Positions 44,818 to 55,130 of a stretch of DNA of 64,000 nt are shown in pieces. Source of the DNA: Scolanthus callimorphus (Eukaryota; Cnidaria; Anthozoa; Actiniaria; Edwardsiidae); assembly GCA_033964015.1 (NCBI GenBank), contig CM066925.1, positions 930,001-994,000 on the forward strand. Reading direction: 5' to 3'. The notes under the pieces were generated by a model that was given only the letters and a program-made list of their open reading frames with translations, did not search any database and had not been told where the DNA came from. How positions within the stretch are numbered: position 1 is the first letter of the stretch; the number at the start of each line of letters is the position of its first letter. The translations under genes and the position numbers were made by a program.

Positions 44818-45039
44818 CATTCTCGTACCCAGAGCTCCCTGGCTCGTCTGCTCGCAGGGGAGGCTCTCTGGGACATCCATTTGAGGGCCGTCGCTGATTG
44901 GCTGATTTTGAGCGTTGGAGCATGCGCTGAAAGGTCTTTCTCTCAGCGGCTCTGTATTAAATCTCGCGCATGCGTCAGTGGCTGTCACCAGAGCCTCCCC
45001 CGCGAGGTTATGAGCCGGGGAGCTCTGGGTTCGAGAATG
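44818..45039. mobile_element. MULE-like MITE, copy 1 (222 bp)
   Basis: Bounded by CATTCTCG...CGAGAATG with inverted arms of about 45 bp (ACCCAGAGCTCCCTGGCTCG / CGGGGAGCTCTGGGTTCGAG with gaps). It is flanked by a perfect 9-bp duplication GCATCCGCC at 44809-44817 and 45040-45048. A second copy in opposite orientation lies at 58889-59108. A 9-bp duplication is typical of Mutator-like elements. The interior contains CCAATCAGC-type and GCATGCGC words and has no coding function. Confidence 0.9.
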
Positions 45040-45556
45040 GCATCCGCCATGCATTATGAATAAACGCGCACGCGCTTATTAGCTTGAATCGTTCATTAAA
45101 GAAAAGTATACGCAGTCGTCAACCGTCAGCGACAAAGAAATCTACCTATAGTAAGAGTACGCGGGATCAGTAAAGCATCAAGAAGGTGGATAGCTTTTCA
45201 GGTTTCTTCGGTCGTAAACATTCTGCTAGTCAGAAGAGAGTCGATCTAATAAAAGACAGTAACTCAAGAGTAGCCACGTCAAAAGAACAATTAGCGGTAC
45301 CCGTTCGGCGTCTTGTGCATTGGTTTCAAATGAGAAGAGGTTGAATTTATCTAGGCCATATCAACAGCCGTGTGGGAACAACCGTGAGGTGGTACTTGCA
45401 GTTATTGTAAACAATCAAACAATATACTTCACAAAAAATGAACGCCAGATGGCAATTGGTCCACATTTCACACATAACCAAATAAGAAGTTCTTCAATGA
45501 AAATCACATAGAATCTGAGCAAGCCGAAAGCAAAAAAAAGAAGCCAAACTTGTTAT

Positions 45557-45904
45557 TTGCCACGTACTTGTGTCCCTTTAACATACACCGACTTACTAGC
45601 CTCCTATTCACGTGAAAATGCTTTTGTGTTTCCACGTGAACACGGTGTATACAGCGCTTTATTTTTGAAATCCTTTTCTGAGCTAGACTTGCAGCTGTTG
45701 TTTGCCAGGGTTAGACGAGATGACGAACTAAGAACAGACAAAGCAATCCACCTTCTTCAAATTTCTTCAAATCTGTGGGAGGTATATCTATCATATATTC
45801 CCACTAGACTCATTAATGATTTCTTTGCCAATTTTGTAATACATATGTATAATATGATGCATAATAAATCCATGGTAATATATTGCATTTTCATTAACCA
45901 TTAA
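45557..45904 (+). CDS. Unrecognised 115-codon frame
   Basis: The largest non-repetitive frame in the spacer. It begins MPRTCVPLTYTDLLASYSRE and has a leucine-rich, probably helical middle (LFLKSFSELDLQLLFARVRR) and a hydrophobic end (MVIYCIFINH). I recognise no family. No Kozak context, splice structure or neighbour supports it. It could be a decayed element ORF, an exon or chance. Confidence 0.15.
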   Translation: MPRTCVPLTYTDLLASYSRENAFVFPREHGVYSALFLKSFSELDLQLLFARVRRDDELRTDKAIHLLQISSNLWEVYLSYIPTRLINDFFANFVIHMYNMMHNKSMVIYCIFINH

Positions 45905-45960
45905 CTGGTTTTCATATTGTAAATAATAGCATGATTTTATATTTTTGATTATTATTATTA

Positions 45961-45991
45961 AATGACATTATATTATATTATATTATATTAG
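45961..45991. repeat. (TTATA)n microsatellite
   Basis: About six TTATA units just before the right array. Confidence 0.85.
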
Positions 45992-46035
45992 TATTATGGA
46001 TTCCCGGTATATAGCAACTACTTTGATAAGACTTG

Positions 46036-46590
46036 TCAGGGCTAATAAGCCAAAGGAATTGCACGATTTTCCCTCAAGCTACAGAGCTTGTCAGGGCTAA
46101 ACAATCGCACGATTTTTTCTTCAAGCTACAGAGCTTGTCAAAGTTGTCAGGGTTGTCAGGGCTAAACAGAAAGGAATCGCACGATTTTTCCTCAAGCTAC
46201 AGAGCTTGTCAGGGTTGTCAGGGCTAAACAGAAAGGAATCGCACGGTTTTTCCTCAAGCTACAGAGCTTGTCAGGGTTGTCAGGGCTAAACAGAAAGGAA
46301 TCGCAAGGTTTTTCCTCAAGCTACAGAGCTTGTCAGGGTTGTCAGGGTTGTCAGGGCTAAACAGAATGGATCGCACGGTTTTTCCTCAAGCTACAGAGCT
46401 TGTCAGGGTTGTCAGGGTTGTCAGGGCTAAACAGAAAGGAATCGCACGGTATTTCCTCAAGCTACAGAGCTTGTCAGGGTTGTCAGGGTTGTCAGGGTTG
46501 TCAGGGCTAAACAGAAAGGAATCGCACGATTTTCTTAAGCTACAGAGCTTGTCAGGGTTGTCAGGGCTAAGCAGAAAGGGAATGGCAAGC
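46036..46590. repeat. Right minisatellite array, inverted orientation
   Basis: About eight units of the same minisatellite as 22748-42390, on the opposite strand: TTGTCAGGG 9-mers, CTAAACAGAAAGGAATCGCA and TTTTTCCTCAAGCTACAGAG. The first units are truncated or variant. Confidence 0.93.
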
Positions 46591-46599
46591 TTTTTTTAT

Positions 46600-46978
46600 T
46601 GTTTTCCTCAGAGCGCATATAAGTCTGCGCCACAGAGCGCATATAAGTCTGTCAGGGTTGTCAGGCCCTGACAATATACATATCCCCGATTTCGCTTGTC
46701 AGGGTTGTCAGGGCCCTGACAATATATACATATCCCCGATTTCGCTTGTCAGGGTTGTCAGGCCCTGACAATATACATAGCCCCGATTTCGCGTGCAGGT
46801 AAGTCTGTCAGGGTTGTCAGGCCCTGACAATATACATAACCCCGATTTCACGTGCGGGTAAGTCTGTCAGGGTTGTCAGGCCCTGACAATATACATAACC
46901 CCGATTTCGCTTGTCAGGGTTGTCAGGCTTGTCAGGTTGTCAGGCCCTGACAATATACATAACCCCGATTTCGCTGCC
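46600..46978. repeat. Right cap repeats, six copies
   Basis: Six units of about 48-60 bp, each with CCCTGACAATATACATA, CCCCGATTTCGC and GTCAGGGTTGTCAGG. A double AGAGCGCATATAAGTCTG precedes them. The inverted equivalent at the left end is a single copy. Confidence 0.88.
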
Positions 46979-47005
46979 CCAAATCGTGCACCATGTGAAT
47001 GCATT

Positions 47006-47438
47006 GCTCTCCCTGGCATAAAGCTAGGCCTCATTGACTTGCCATGTGCCAGTTTCGCGCCCAGCTTGACAGGCGATGAAAATTTTCTACGGTCTACTCG
47101 AAAAACAGTTTTTTTTTTCTTATTTTGCACACTGAAATTAGCTACCGTGGATAAATAACGAAGTTATGGTGGATAAATAATAAAGTTACTATTATTGCAT
47201 TACATACTTGTAATGATGTCAAGAGCACAGGATGTAATGTACGGGAAAATGTCGAATGCCTTGTTTCCCGCGTTCAACTGAAAAATAAAACAAAAACAGT
47301 CTGAATCATTTAGTCCTTACAAAAATGAATAGGGCATTTAGACAAACATAAGTTGCTCTCCAAACCAATTAGGCAAAACTCCATTGTTCTACGGCCTCAA
47401 GGGTTCTCCACGTAGGATATGTCTTATGTAGTAGTAGT
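47006..47438. other. No recognisable gene
   Basis: Right flank of the giant element. An imperfect direct repeat ATAAATAACGAAGTTA / ATAAATAATAAAGTTA lies near 47151-47187. A (TAG)n run at 47426-47441 leads into the next MITE. Confidence 0.45.
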
Positions 47439-47446
47439 AGTATAGC

Positions 47447-47832
47447 CCCCGGGGGGGAGGGGACTACCATATTTTATGGTCGGGGGATGATCGTCGGAAA
47501 TTCTCAGTCTCACCCCTAAAAGATATCAAACATGGCGTGGCTCAAATAATTTAATGCCCTAAAAGCCCTAAAAGATGAGGCCTTATATGCCAAGTAGGCG
47601 CGAAGGAAACAGGTAACAGGTAAAAGATACCCACCATGAAATTTCCGTGTTTGACTAAAATGCTGCCATTAATGTTGTCTAATTTATCGTCTTTTCATCG
47701 AGTAATCTCTCTTTCTTACATGGTTTTTAGAAGCACCATCATGAGACAAAACAATAAGGACACATATTTTGTCCCTAAAAGATACCAATCTCCTAAGAGA
47801 TACGACGATCATCGATCATAACCTCCCCCGGG
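47447..47832. mobile_element. hAT-like MITE, GC-rich termini, copy 1 (386 bp)
   Basis: Inverted ends CCCCGGGGGGGAGGGG... / ...CCTCCCCCGGG, with inner matches GATGATCGTCG / CGACGATCATC. Flanked by a perfect 8-bp duplication AGTATAGC at 47439-47446 and 47833-47840. The duplication length suits hAT transposons. A relative lies at 62879-63220. The 61-codon frame inside is not a recognisable protein. Confidence 0.85.
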
Positions 47833-47849
47833 AGTATAGCTTTATTTTG

Positions 47850-47856
47850 GTAACGC

Positions 47857-47894
<38 letters not shown>

Positions 47895-47911
47895 ACCCGC
47901 GGGGGGGGGGG
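47850..47911. repeat. Poly-C / poly-G tract
   Basis: A C-run of about 45 bases, broken once, is followed by a short G-run. Length in the assembly may be unreliable. Confidence 0.85.
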
Positions 47912-50355
47912 CATTCAAACTAGGTGAAACGTCCCTCGAGGTATTCAAGTTATGAAGTCTGAGGTGTAATGTTGTGTAATAATACCAATGTCATGTATTG
48001 TGGGTTTGCAATGAGACCGATTTGCAGTGAGTCTGCTTAAGCGATAATTAGTTCCTAATTTCTCCGAACCGATTGTTTTTCGTTTGCTGCCACTTGGTAA
48101 GTCGCTTTAACATTCATTGTTCTTCTTCGTTATTTGAAAAAGACGGCAAAAAATCGGTTAGAAGTTTTATGTATGACCAATTTGTTCAATTCTTTGTTTA
48201 TGAACTTTACACACAGGATAAATTGCAAAATTATACAATAGTCCCTCCTATCTTCTTGGTTCTTGCACTGAAGTTTCCTTGGATACAAATGTTTGTCGTT
48301 ACAGGTAAGATTAGGCTCGCAATTCAGTTGCCGTTGTGCTTTTCGAGTCTTAAGTATCTTGAGGCGTATAAGCTACACAATTTTAGTCGACACTCATCAA
48401 GCAATTTCCATGAGACCAATTGTAATATACAACTACATATACAAACTATAATACTTAAGTAATTTATTGAGCCTACTAAAAAGAAAATTTGTCTCGTCTT
48501 TCTGTTAAGGAGAACTTTTGTTGCTATATGTCTACCTTCAGGTAATTGATTATTTTGTGTAATCGGTGTAACTTTTCTACTATAATTACCTTGCAGTATA
48601 ATCTCTAGTAATTTATTATTCTAGCAGCCAAAAATATTAGCAATCGGAGCGCGTTTTCTGGAAAAAGCCGGCGATTAAATGTTAGTATATTTTTCCTGTG
48701 GAACAGGCGCGGGCCACCTTAAAATCAGGCCTCTGGTACCTTTTAAAATGGGGATTGATTCGAAAACATGAAATGCAGGTACCTCATACGGGTCCGTTCT
48801 ACCAAGTCAAGCAAAATTTGCATACCGAGAATGGAGGCTATAATCGATTTATGAGCCGAGGTCCGCAGGGCCGAGTCGATTATAGCCGATTATGGCGCTA
48901 TTCACTGTTTATCAACATTGTCATTCTAATGCTAATGTGCCAACCGTAGATTGAATAGCGCCATTTGTTCTGGGAACCAATCGATCTCTGGTTGGCACAT
49001 TAATAACAATGGATGACGTCAGCGTGAACAGCGCGATGGCCGACATTCCAGCATGTGGAAACTGTCCGCTCGTTGAAGGAGCAGTCAAGTCAAACCAACA
49101 GACCGTGAACTAGACGAGCACAACCAATAGAGAACTTTGGAAATTTTTTGGGGGCGCATATGACGTCACATTCGCTTTTGGGGCCTCAGATTGAGATCAA
49201 AAGTTCATGCCCGTCCGAGGTGAAAAACCGGTGAAAACGTTGTCTCCTAGTATGGTTTCTGGTGTTCAAGTTCGGTAAACAGATAAACATACGTCTTTAG
49301 ATTATCAAGAACAAACGCCAAGGGAAAATAGCTTGGAAAAACTTCCAAAGAACTCTTTATCTTTAACTTTTTATCGTCCCCAGTTGAAGATAGACATGCA
49401 TTTTGGATTTAAACTTACTAATTGCGTTTGAGATGGATTAGCAAAGCAAGGATTTACAGAGAAAGTATTAGGACTTTGTGGATGAATAGATTTTTACGTT
49501 GATTCACGGATAATCAGATCAGAAGTTTGCTTCAAACAATCCGAGCAGTCTTCTTGTGCGAGAATGCAAGTTTGTGAAAATAAAGAACTGAACTTACAGC
49601 GGTAAGCATATGTGGTTTCCTTAATATTTTATTTAAGAAACTACAGAAGTTTGTCACCTACATTTTACTAAAAGAAAGTTGTTTAAGAACAAATGTTGTG
49701 GGGGAAATGGTTTTGCGATAGTGGTGGTAGATTTTCTGATGGTCATTTTGACAAAAAAACACTGAGTATGAGTTTTTGCTTTTCAGGTTTTTGCTTTTCA
49801 GGTCTTTCCAGCAACAAACAACTGTAGGTGTCTATAAATGTTTTCAGCCTTTTATCTGCTTTACAATATGGAAATAATTCAACAAATACATCGATTCCTC
49901 TATTTATCACTGTGGAAAATGTTAATAAATTCAGGCGCGAAAAACCAAAACACTGCAACAGAAAGTATGATTTACGTGAGCTTTGTACGCTCATTGGCTG
50001 TATTTTGACAGTTGACAAGTAATTGACAACTCGATCACGCGTGCTATGTTGGGGTGTGTGGCAGGCTCCTGGCAGGCTCTCATGTGCACGAATGCTCTCA
50101 AAAAGCTTCTAGTCTACCAAAAAACAAGCCTCAAAACAACGTGCGCGCGCTTTGCCACATGTGTAGAGGGCGCTCGTCCGCCGTGGGTCAATTTCCTGTG
50201 AGTGGTTAGGTACAAACAAAAATACAGGTATAGTTATAACACACACACAAGTGGTTAGGCACAAACAAAGAAACACATCATTTTATGCAATAAACACACA
50301 ACTCACTTTATACTTTTATGCATTCATGTAGATTCTTTACATAAAACCAGAAAAG
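47912..50355. other. 2.4 kb without recognisable gene
   Basis: Short frames (48073-48462, 129 codons; 49743-50018 minus, 91 codons) lack known motifs. Visible structure: a degraded relative of the hAT-like family near 48718-48830 (GGCCTCTGGTACCTTTTA) and two hairpins at 48836-48887 and 48892-48964 (TGGCGCTATTCA / TGAATAGCGCCA). AGGTTTTTGCTTTTC is repeated at about 49780-49804. Confidence 0.45.
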
Positions 50356-50380
50356 GACCCGTCACTCTGTGACGGGAACG

Positions 50381-50825
50381 AAAGATAACAGACGTCATTT
50401 TCTCTTGCAGACAGTTATATTATCTATGCACTGGTGTTGGGCAATGGCTAGGATATACCTCCCCCATGCCGAAATAAAGCAGTATTGTTTGGCCAAACAA
50501 AGCGTCATGTGCATTTCGCCGTTGTTGGCCCTGGCTATGCATGGTCTCCCTGTGGTGTCTCCTTGGTTTTGGCGCGAAAATTACGCACGCGCACCAGAAA
50601 GATAACACGTCATTTTCTCTTGCAGACAATTATATTATCTATGCATTTAAATTTACGGGTCGTTGATGGTGTTGGGCAATGGCTAGGCAATACCTTCCCC
50701 ATGCCGAAATCAAGCAGTATTGTTTGGCCAAACAAAGCGTCATGTGCATTTCGCCCTTGTTTGTCCCTGGCCATGCATGGTCTCCCTGTGGTGTCTCCTT
50801 GGTTTTGGCGCGAAAATTAGGCCGC
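50381..50825. repeat. Tandem duplication of about 215-228 bp
   Basis: 50381-50595 and 50598-50825 are close copies, from AAAGATAAC through TTGGCCAAACAAAGCGTCAT to TTTTGGCGCGAAAATTA. The second copy has an extra TTTAAATTTACGGGTCG. The short frames in both copies are by-products. A small palindrome CCCGTCACTCTGTGACGGG precedes it at 50358-50376. Confidence 0.88.
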
Positions 50826-51137
50826 GCGCGAATCAGTCGTCGTATGTGCTTGAAAAATAGAATAAGAACTTTGAACCTCATCAAAAATCAAATCGACATA
50901 GTTCACAAATAGAATCCAGCATTGTGGCTAAATGCAAACAACACTGCAGTTTTGATTTCTTTTCAATGGCAAAGTCGAATTGGATACTCGAGTGGGGAAA
51001 GAAAACTACAAAATCTAGAAGAAAACAAATTGTAGCGGAGACTTGAGCAAAATGAGAAAGTCAACAATGCTTGTGGAAACGCGCTAAAATGCCGCGCTCT
51101 GATTGGCCGGGGGTGACCCGAACACTGACAATGCGAT

Positions 51138-53053
51138 TTAATGAGGAGATTAAGTGCGCTTCTGCGCATTACGTCCAAGCACCAATTTAATTGATTCAAG
51201 AGACAAATTAGTATTCACCTTTTTAGAAGGCGGACTAAAACGGAGCATAGCAACACGAGTGACAGCATTTGTTTTTCCCTTTATATTTCCCTGCACCAGA
51301 AATAATGGCGCCTTATAATCAATCAGACATTATGAAGAAAGATGACAATATCCCATGCAATGGACAGTTTAAAGATCGAGAATTCGTAGGACGAATAATT
51401 TTGCTCAAAGCGTTGCTATGCAAATCAGTGTTATCTGGAAAAACTTCAAAGCGCGTGCAAACTTCTTCCGCAATTTATTTTTGAAACCTTACACAATTTT
51501 TATCAATGTTTCCTTCAGATACTGTGCTATAATGAATTTTAATCCGGTACGGTTTTAACAGTAGCACAGTATCTCAAGGAAACATTGATAAAAAAATGTG
51601 TGAGGTTTCATAAATAAATTGCGCAAGAAGTTTGCACGCGCTTTGAAGTATTTCCAGATAACACTGATTTGCATAGCAACGCTTTGAGCAAAATTATTCG
51701 TCCTACGAATTCTCGATCTTTAAACTGTCCATTGCATGGGATTTTGTCATCTTTCTTCATAATGTTTGATTGATTATAAGGCGCCATTATTTCTGGTGCA
51801 GGGAAATATAAAAGAAAAAACAAATGCTGTCACTCGTGTTGCTATGCTCCGTTTTAGTCCGCCTTCTAAAGTTGAATACTAATTTGTTTCTTGAATCAAT
51901 AGCGCTGCGCGGACGTTACGTCACTAAAGTGCTATCCCGCGGTGAGGTCGGACATTCTCACCGGAAGTAGTATACTAGTTACAGTATTTTGTATGGAGAG
52001 TCAACGCAATTTCTCTCAAACAAATCTCGTAATTTTCACTGAAGACGAAAACTTTTTTGACTCCAAAGTGACTTCTAGTCAAGGAGATTATACAATCACT
52101 TCGAGAAAGTGTATTTTAAAGTTTCAAACGAAGAGAAAAAGTGGTCATTTATTTTATATAACACTATAAAACTAGTAAGAATAACTCGGGTATTTCATCA
52201 AAGTGTCAAATGGGAAATTTATTAACTTTCAACCAGCAGATTCCAGTGGAATAAAGTGCTTTGTCTTAGATATAGGATTCATTTAATATTGTATCTTGTA
52301 ATGTATGCTTTTGTAAAAATTGCTTTTGCGATTTGCTCTTTTACGCTTTAGTTTAGTATAATAGCTGCCGCATTTTGAATTGAAAGAGTTTTCGATAATC
52401 TTTATAAGTTTTGATAACTCATAACGTGTTTTTTCAATATCTACAGCTTCTGGAAAACGTTCGAAGTTTACAGTATATCTTTGAGCAGCGTTTTGGCTGT
52501 TATCGGATCTACGTGACCTTTCTTGTTTCTTGAAACGCGGAAACTTTCAGAGCCCGCTTAATTCAGTCGGGATAATAAAGTTTACATCAAAATTCATACA
52601 AAAATCAAAATAGAACAAGAAGTCATGCAGCTTCTGCGCTTTGCAGCATCGATTGCGTGGCAAGAGCTTTGCCAATACAACAGGGTCAGCCGCTTTTAGC
52701 AATCTCCAGCCTCCTCGAGCGTCTCGTGTTCGTATGACTAAAAGCTATAAAGCAATGTTTTTCTTCCTCTGGTTGCTTTTTGGCGGCCGGTTAAAGTTTC
52801 TCTTGATACCCAGGAACACGGCAATGCCATTCCCAGCAGATGTATGTCGTAGATACCATTTGGAGCGCGAAAAACAACGAATACAGCGATAAATTATAGT
52901 TTTCGCTACACTATTGCTCTTCAATCTTGCTGTACTTGTCCGACCCCAGCAGGCGGTCTAGGTACCGGAAATCTATTTTTAGTACGTCCGCGCAGCGCTA
53001 TTAAATTGGTGCTTGGACGTAGTGCGCAGAAGCGCACTTAATCTCCTCATTAA
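51138..53053. mobile_element. Long-palindrome foldback element with a nested insertion
   Basis: The left arm 51138-51528 (391 bp) pairs with a right arm made of 51563-51900 plus 53000-53053 (392 bp); the loop is 34 bp. The right arm is split by a 1.1-kb transposon (51901-52999). The outer ends are TTAATGAGGAG / CTCCTCATTAA, compatible with insertion at TTAA (piggyBac- or Kolobok-like). The 71-codon frames at 51269-51484 plus and 51608-51823 minus are the same sequence in each arm and match nothing I know. The arms are highly similar, so the palindrome is recent or is kept homogeneous. Confidence 0.88.
51901..52999. mobile_element. 1.1-kb TIR element nested in the palindrome arm
   Basis: It starts AGCGCTGCGCGGACGT (51901-51916) and ends with the reverse complement (52984-52999), a 16-bp inverted repeat. 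Further weak symmetry lies inside (GAGGTCGGAC / GTCCGACCCC). Removing it together with one copy of the flanking AT restores the left-arm sequence exactly at the junction. This fixes the ends and a 2-bp AT duplication. No transposase; short frames only. Confidence 0.88.
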
Positions 53054-53141
53054 CTCGGTTCGTGACCAATGTGGGCTGACAGTCAGATATGGTTCTTAGG
53101 AAACTTAGGAAATGCGTTTGGGAGGGGCGTTTTATAAAATA

Positions 53142-53575
53142 GCCGAATTACACACTAAAGCCGAGTTTTCACGTAAAAAAATAGATCATGTCTTACCACT
53201 GTATACATTGCTACGCGACCTCAAAATTCAATGCTGCGATGGGCGATTGGCGATTTTTAGCCGTCAATCAAACCAAAACGCTGGATTCGGCTGCTTTACT
53301 GGATCGATATTGATTGCAAAATCAACCAAAACGGTTTTAAGCTATCCTTTGGTTTCCCTTGCTTATACAATGTTTAACTCTATGTTCAAGAAATTGATAT
53401 TAAAATTTTCTTGCGTAAAATCGCCAATCGCAACAGTGAATTTTGACGGTCGCGTAGCAATGCAAGTGGTAATTCTAGCCGGAAACTCATGATCGTCAAA
53501 CTCTCTCTTTCAAAAAGTTTTATTTCGCGTGATCACAGAAGAACAGGGCAACACGTTCAAGAGTCTCAGACTAGC
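53142..53575. mobile_element. Fold-back family member with a nested MITE
   Basis: The outer sequence (GCCGAATTACACACTAAAGC ... TTTCGCGTGATCACAGAAGA ... AAGAGTCTCAGAC) matches 53712-53930 and more distantly 63515-63721. Between them, 53203-53465 is a separate fold-back: CATTGCTACGCGACC and its extension pair with GGTCGCGTAGCAATG over about 48 bp. A 126-codon frame at 53112-53492 runs across both and is not a gene. Confidence 0.65.
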
Positions 53576-53711
53576 CTGCGTAGCAAGCGCAAAAGGGAAA
53601 GGGAGAGGGGCCTCAAACATGATTCGCGCTCTAGCTTCTGCGGTGCATACCATGGTTCTTTGAAAGTTAAACGACAACTATGCCGTTGATTTAAAAAAAT
53701 GATTGATTATA

Positions 53712-53930
53712 GAGTAGCCGAATTTCACACAGTCACTAGAGCCGAAAATTTCAGAAAAATTTCATGTCTTATGCCGATTATGCCTCTTATTGTGAATTCT
53801 TGTCGGAAACTTTCTCCTTCAAATCACTTTCGTTCCTTTAAATCAGTTGTATTTCGCGTGATCACAGAAGAAGGGTAACACGTTCAAGAGTCTCAGACGG
53901 GAAACTCGTCTCTAGTGTGCGATTCAGCAA
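53712..53930. mobile_element. Fold-back family member, uninterrupted
   Basis: Same family as 53142-53575 without the nested MITE: GCCGAATTTCACACAGTCAC, ATTTCATGTCTTATGCC, TTTCGCGTGATCACAGAAGA and CTCGTCTCTAGTGTGCGATT in the same order. Confidence 0.65.
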
Positions 53931-55130
53931 TTCTCAACGTAACATGATCCGCGCTCTAGCTTATGCGATGCATACACCGTTCTTTAACGTTGATGGCAAT
54001 ATTGACCGAATAGTTTGCACTTCCCGTCACTTCGCAAAAAAGTAGATTGTCTATTAAGTAATTTCAAATGCAAAAGTCAGGTTTAAGAACCACGACGCGG
54101 TTTAAAGTGCCACTATTATCAAGTTTGAAAATTATTTACTTTATGCCTTATTTGAAAGAGCTGAGGCTCAGAAGAAATATGCTTCTTTCCGTTTTCAAAA
54201 ATCTTTTTTGGTTCCGAAGATATTAGAGTTTGAAATTTGGCCGTGACTGCTACAAAGTGTGACTTGATGACGTCACACTCTCAACAAACAAAGTGGTGAA
54301 TTATTTGATGGTCTATATTTTTGTTGGATTTGCATCAAATCCTATCAAATTTGCCACGGTTATTGAACTCACTAACGCATGACCATGATAATCAAAATAC
54401 AAATATCAGTAGTTTTCCCTTATCCTTCCACGAGGATCCGCAGGCCTGATATTTTTGGTTCCAAGGCTAATTGGTTATTAGAGTCATGCTTGGCTTTTAT
54501 TGACAGATAAGATAAAAGAACAACTGATGCCGCTGGCAGTTTACATCTCTTCAGATGCAATTTGTGCGGTTCCCGTGACAGTTAATTAACTGATAACAGC
54601 TAAATTTAGTACATACTTGAAGTCTTCACATTCCGAAATATACACCGCATTGAAGAGAAGACTAGGCTCGGAAAATAATAGAAAGCGAGCAATTAGCTCG
54701 AAATAGATTGTCCAGCATGCGCCAATGGTATAAGCAGAAACCACCAAGCAAGCCTACCAGCATTTTGTACTAGGGGCCAAAAGCAGGGCGAAAATGTCGG
54801 CATCCTGTCCCGCTATGCACAAGATAAGCAACAAGATATTATTACAATGAATGCTGCCTAGGAAAAACCCCTACAGGAACGTTTAAAGCAGACAACAGTA
54901 CACATGAATTAAGCGATATTTCAAGGGAATGAGGAAAGTTCCTGAGCCCTCTGTCTACTCGGGATAAATTTGCACAGGGCAAGAGCGCAAGATGGATTGA
55001 AACTGCGAGTGACCGCTATAATGGGGCCAAATTTGATTCACAAAGTGCTATGTGTGAGCCATGCTGTCCGGGTAGTAAACACTCTGTTAGATCCAGGAAA
55101 GTGCTAGTATCCTTTAAAAAAGCATTATTT
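53931..55130. other. 1.2 kb without recognisable gene
   Basis: No open frame with a known motif and no strong fold-back or tandem repeat. Contains one GATGACGTCACA near 54268. May be ordinary intergenic DNA. Confidence 0.4.

Larger units (their letters stand above)
42391..46030. other. 3.6-kb central spacer of the foldback-like element
   Basis: Holds a tRNA-like stretch, at least four fold-backs (43818-43972, 43997-44236, 44247-44341, 44614-44806), a 222-bp MULE-like MITE and a few unassigned short frames. No transposase, RT or recombinase motif is visible on either strand. Plus-strand frames at 42435-42617 and 42524-42850 and the minus-strand frame at 44383-44646 (87 codons) are not recognisable. 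Confidence 0.6.
22422..46997. mobile_element. Giant foldback-like element, 24.6 kb
   Basis: Both ends carry related inverted termini. GATTTGGGGCAGCGAAATCG at 22433-22452 is the reverse complement of 46967-46986 and is followed on both sides by ATATTGTCAGGGCCTGACAA. Just outside, AATGCATT occurs at 22414-22421 and 46998-47005, an 8-bp candidate target duplication that is itself palindromic. Inside, a long minisatellite (left) and a short array of the same unit in opposite orientation (right) flank a 3.6-kb spacer. Tandem-repeat-built inverted termini are the hallmark of FB-type elements. No transposase is recognised in it. The single-element reading is inference. Confidence 0.6.

Noticed and set aside
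51269..51823. Two related 71-codon genes facing each other
   Set aside because: They are the same sequence in the two arms of a palindrome, with no known motif.
53112..53492. 126-codon gene
   Set aside because: The frame runs through two nested fold-back repeats, so its length is a product of repeat sequence.
53142..53930. Exact target duplications for this fold-back family
   Set aside because: Flanks at all three copies gave only imperfect matches, so no duplication length is claimed.
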